Assembly: GCA_016882345.1 (NCBI GenBank)
Contig: VGQR01000088.1
Location: 1 to 7,509, forward strand
Source: Cyanobacteria bacterium K_DeepCast_35m_m2_023
GTDB taxonomy: Bacteria; Cyanobacteriota; Cyanobacteriia; PCC-6307; Cyanobiaceae
Direction of reading: 5' to 3'
Length of the DNA stretch: 7,509 nucleotides
Positions 5,229-7,509 of this stretch are shown here, in pieces; position 1 is the stretch's first letter; the number at the start of each line of letters is the position of its first letter. The position numbers and the translations under genes were made by a program. The notes under the pieces are model-generated. The model saw only the letters and a program-made list of their open reading frames with translations, was not told where the DNA came from and ran no database searches.

Positions 5229-7022
5229 TCAACGGCTTCTGGCGGCCGATCGCTTGCCCGATCCCCCTGCTTGGCCACTGCAATGCTTGAGGAAGTTTGG
5301 ATTCCATTCGGATTTCACCCATTGAAACCGCATGTCTGATGCAGTTTTGTAATACTTGCAACCCTTTTTCTTGTCACCAAGCACGAAAAGCGTTTCGCCG
5401 ATATTGGCTGCAGTGCTGGCTCGTGTTTTGTCAAGATCGAGTGCTTTTTTAAAGTCTTCCAGGGCCTCTTTGTATTGACCAAGCTCGTAGTAATGGTTGC
5501 CGCGAATGTCGTAGTAATCGGCAACATTGTCGTTGAAATCAATGGCTTCATCCATGTCTTTGATGCCTTGGCTGTAATTGCCCATCAAGCCATTGATCAC
5601 ACCTCTGAGGGCTAAAGGCTTGGGGGCATCTGGCATCAGTTCGATCGCTCGGTTGGCGGCATCAAATGCTTTGCTGTAATTGCCCTGGCGGCGTTCGAGC
5701 TCGGCGATTTCCAGGGTGATGAGGCCATTGTGTGGTTCCAGCTGTTCTGCCTGGTTTAGGTCCAGGGCGGCCTTCTTGAGATTGTCCTGACTGGCATGGG
5801 CCTGGGCTCTGCTCAGCAGGGCCAGCGGCCAATTTGGATTGAGTTGAAGGGCTGTTGAGTAGGCGTCGATGGCTTCGTCTGAGCGGCCTAAACGAAACAG
5901 GGCATTGCCGCGGTTGAGAAATAATTTGGCATTTTTTGCAGAAAGGCGGATGGCATTGTCAAAGTCAACGAGGGCTTCATTGTAGTTTTTCATTTGCATG
6001 CGAATCAGGCCTCGCGAGGCATGATGGCTAGAATCCTGAGGGTCGCAACTGATTAATTCACCTGCTTTTTGTTCGGCAACGGCGAATTGACCATTCGTCA
6101 TCAGCTGACGGAGGCTGATATTTTGATTGCTGCATTGCTTATCAGGGGTTTTGGTGTTGTCGGTTTTGACTGGGCTTTTGGCGCCGCCACTGGCTTTGTA
6201 GCGCGGCCAGAAGGTCAAGGGAACGGCCAGTGATATCCCCTGTTTGTAGCGGATTCCGGAGACTGTTTTGAGCGTATCGGCTTCTCCATGAATGCCGATG
6301 AGCTCATTGTTTTGATTGAAGACGCCACCGCCGCTCATGCCGACTTCTGTTTTGGCGTTGTAGGCGATGCCGTAGCCCCCGGCCCTTGATGTTGGATCGG
6401 TTGCTTGTGCTTCACTCAAGCCGTAGCGGATGCTGGGCAGCATTTTGTTTTGCGGGAAACCAATCACGCGAACAGCACCTCCGCCATGGGGGGATCCCAG
6501 CTGTTTGACGCTGGGGATGCGACCCTTGACTTTGATTTCGGCGAGGTCTAGAGGCCTGAACAGTTCGATCTCGATGATGACCAGAGTTCTGCCATCTGCT
6601 GTTTGCACATAGGGCTCCTCTTTGACTTGTGTTCCCTCAATCACGTGGGCAGCGGTCAGCACTGTGGTGATCCCATCGTCATTGTTGATGGACACGCCGC
6701 TCCCCGCCGCCCCGCCACCAAAAATTTTGACGATGGAACGGGCTAGTTCGAGATCCTGCGATGTATTGTCCTGCCCAAACACCTGCTTTGCAGGCAAGCA
6801 GGCAACAAGGACAAGCAAGCCAGTCAGCGTCGCTGTGCGGATGAACCTCAATCGTCTCGAGTGTCTGCTCGGGTAAGACGACGATCGCAACATCTGGCCA
6901 ATGCCGACGAGAGGGTCCACAGCTTGAGCAGGCTCGTGCTTCATCAGGCTACTGCCGCAGCTGTCGTTGTGATGATTTGTTTCGCTACGGGTCAGATCTG
7001 TTCGGCGCGTTTGCGCGTCCAT
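5229..7022 (-). CDS. Trypsin-like serine protease with C-terminal TPR repeats, predicted exported or membrane-anchored
   Basis: The longest form has 597 residues. A signal-type segment, RRLRFIRTATLTGLLVLVAC (56-75), ends in a possible lipobox LVAC; alternatively it is cleaved or anchored near VFGQD. The protease domain (about 92-272) has an intact chymotrypsin-fold triad: His126 in LTAAHVIEG, Asp159 in PLDLAEIKV, and Ser230 in VGMSGGGVF followed by ELIGIHGEAD. A linker (277-296) precedes an atypical helical pair and then seven TPR units in exact 34-residue register (about 329-566), then a basic tail. It is probably a periplasmic or membrane-associated protease using TPRs to bind partners; the substrate is unknown. 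The start is uncertain. ATG 7022 has a good AGGGAG site, but gives about 60 residues before the signal segment. ATG 6893 (residue 44) gives a normal-length signal peptide with a poor ribosome site, and ATG 6944 (residue 27) is intermediate. Sampled base composition is about 43-67% GC against up to 75% in nagZ, suggesting different ancestry or weaker selection. Confidence 0.85.
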   Translation of the reverse strand: MDAQTRRTDLTRSETNHHNDSCGSSLMKHEPAQAVDPLVGIGQMLRSSSYPSRHSRRLRFIRTATLTGLLVLVACLPAKQVFGQDNTSQDLELARSIVKIFGGGAAGSGVSINNDDGITTVLTAAHVIEGTQVKEEPYVQTADGRTLVIIEIELFRPLDLAEIKVKGRIPSVKQLGSPHGGGAVRVIGFPQNKMLPSIRYGLSEAQATDPTSRAGGYGIAYNAKTEVGMSGGGVFNQNNELIGIHGEADTLKTVSGIRYKQGISLAVPLTFWPRYKASGGAKSPVKTDNTKTPDKQCSNQNISLRQLMTNGQFAVAEQKAGELISCDPQDSSHHASRGLIRMQMKNYNEALVDFDNAIRLSAKNAKLFLNRGNALFRLGRSDEAIDAYSTALQLNPNWPLALLSRAQAHASQDNLKKAALDLNQAEQLEPHNGLITLEIAELERRQGNYSKAFDAANRAIELMPDAPKPLALRGVINGLMGNYSQGIKDMDEAIDFNDNVADYYDIRGNHYYELGQYKEALEDFKKALDLDKTRASTAANIGETLFVLGDKKKGCKYYKTASDMRFQWVKSEWNPNFLKHCSGQAGGSGKRSAARSR

Positions 7023-7028
7023 GCCCTG

Positions 7029-7034
7029 CTCCCT
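7029..7034 (-). promoter_or_regulatory. Shine-Dalgarno site for ATG 7022 of the protease gene
   Basis: The - strand reads AGGGAG, then six bases, then ATG at 7022-7020. It is the best ribosome-binding match among the three candidate starts of the protease-TPR gene and the main argument for the long form. The alternatives at 6944 and 6893 have no comparable purine-rich stretch at proper spacing. Confidence 0.5.
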
Positions 7035-7108
7035 GACCGCTATACCCTCGTGCCATTTGTGCCGTCGTGATTCCTGGGGTGATTGTCATCATTGAGCCAG
7101 GATTTGGC

Positions 7109-7147
7109 GCAACCGCCTCAAGCGACTGCCCATAGCAATCGCCTCAA
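7109..7147. repeat. 13-base imperfect direct repeat
   Basis: GCAACCGCCTCAA at 7109-7121 recurs as GCAATCGCCTCAA at 7135-7147, with one mismatch and a 26-base period. It sits 87-125 bases upstream of the protease ATG at 7022. It may be a tandem regulator site or chance duplication. Confidence 0.5.
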
Positions 7148-7391
7148 CCAGCGGTCTGAGCGCTATCCACATGTCCTGGGACGGGATCATTGCCAGTCTT
7201 GGCGTGGCTCCCGCGCCGTCGACTCAGCCAGGGATGGATCACGCTGAGGCTGTGGTCCAATCCGCTGTGTCAGCTGAGCGGTCCTGAAGACTGTGTTGAA
7301 TTTCCCTGACCGAAGCCGGCGGCTCGCCTACCTGCAGGACCCCTGCCTGTCGCTTTAAAGCCAAGACGACGACTTGTGTTTGGCCCCCCTT

Positions 7392-7409
7392 AGCGGCTTT
7401 CCGGCCGCT
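7392..7409. repeat. Perfect 6-bp hairpin without T tract
   Basis: AGCGGC (7392-7397) and GCCGCT (7404-7409) are exact inverted complements around a six-base loop. Neither strand shows a following T run, so it is not a typical intrinsic terminator. It may be an RNA structure or a protein site. Confidence 0.45.
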
Positions 7410-7426
7410 CAGCAACCTATCAATTG

Positions 7427-7455
7427 TGCAACTGTCCGAGGCGCAGACAGTTGCA
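7427..7455. promoter_or_regulatory. 10-bp perfect inverted repeat, candidate operator
   Basis: TGCAACTGTC (7427-7436) and GACAGTTGCA (7446-7455) are perfect inverted complements separated by nine bases. The arm spacing, about 19 bases between equivalent points and so close to two helical turns, suits a dimeric DNA-binding protein. The right arm overlaps the candidate -35 element TTGCAG (7451-7456), consistent with an operator. As RNA it would form a stable hairpin, but no T run follows. Confidence 0.5.
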
Positions 7456-7477
7456 GGTGGTCATGGCAGGCTATAAA
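7451..7477 (+). promoter_or_regulatory. Candidate promoter reading out of the window
   Basis: A TATAAA -10 element (7472-7477, five of six consensus bases) lies 15 bases after a TTGCAG -35-like element (7451-7456). The spacing is one or two bases shorter than ideal. Transcription would start near 7484, and an ATG lies at 7506-7508 just before the window ends. No clear Shine-Dalgarno is visible before that ATG, so whether it is a real start cannot be judged here. Confidence 0.4.
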
Positions 7478-7509
7478 TTGCAGCAACCTTTTTGTTGGGT
7501 TACCCATGC

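Larger units (their letters stand above)
7023..7509. other. Long gene-poor region upstream of the protease gene
   Basis: About 490 bases lie between the protease start and the right edge, with no recognisable protein or RNA gene. On the + strand, ATG 7171 opens 38 codons to TGA 7281-7283, within a frame open from 7096. On the - strand, a TTG at 7415 opens 58 codons to 7239. Neither has a convincing ribosome site or a recognisable family. I see no tRNA cloverleaf, CRISPR repeats or transposase fragment. The identifiable structure is a 13-base direct repeat near its left end, a hairpin at 7392-7409, and a dyad with promoter near the right edge. The region may hold promoters for genes on both sides. 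Confidence 0.6.

Noticed and set aside
7039..7044. TATAGC on the - strand as the protease promoter -10
   Set aside because: A start site about seven bases downstream would fall in or after the Shine-Dalgarno, leaving almost no leader, and no -35 match is visible at proper spacing.
7392..7409. Hairpin as an intrinsic terminator
   Set aside because: The 6-bp stem is perfect, but neither strand has a T run after it; reported only as a hairpin.

Overview
The window looks like chromosome of a high-GC unicellular cyanobacterium of the picocyanobacterial lineage (Cyanobium, Vulcanococcus or Synechococcus subcluster 5.2 type). The evidence is a plant-type zeta-carotene desaturase followed by a small SRPBCC-fold gene, a convergent hemD, GC-rich protein genes, and three copies of the cyanobacterial octamer GCGATCGC (HIP1) in one gene. 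The placement rests on recognising protein families by eye; no database search was possible.

Left part, + strand (1-1515): the C-terminal 196 codons of zeta-carotene desaturase (zds/crtQ), then a START/SRPBCC-fold protein one base after the zds stop, then a small proline-rich predicted lipoprotein. The lipoprotein's likely TTG start lies 50 bases inside the SRPBCC gene. The three genes are packed as an operon. One GCT/CTG-repeat tract encodes an alanine tail in one protein and the leucine-rich signal peptide of the next.

Middle, - strand (5173 down to 1512): nagZ (family 3 glycoside hydrolase), a family 2 glycosyltransferase fused to TPR repeats, and hemD (uroporphyrinogen-III synthase), read in that order. 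The glycosyltransferase and hemD share an ATGA stop/start overlap. hemD converges on the lipoprotein gene, and their stop codons overlap in the four bases CTAA. Two pigment pathways therefore meet here: carotenoid desaturation from the left and tetrapyrrole synthesis from the right.

Right part (5229-7022, - strand): a 597-codon exported or membrane-associated trypsin-like serine protease with an intact His/Asp/Ser triad and seven TPR repeats in exact 34-residue register. Its base composition is clearly more AT-rich than that of its neighbours, and its start codon is ambiguous.

Far right (7023-7509): about 490 bases without a convincing gene. It holds a Shine-Dalgarno site for the protease gene, a 13-base imperfect direct repeat, two weak short open frames, a hairpin, and near the edge a perfect 10-bp inverted repeat abutting a plausible promoter that reads out of the window on the + strand.

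No tRNA, rRNA, CRISPR array, transposase or obvious new multi-gene system is visible. The most interesting points are the dual-coded SRPBCC/lipoprotein overlap, the unassigned PilP/GspC-like lipoprotein, the compositionally distinct protease-TPR protein, and the dyad with promoter at the right edge.
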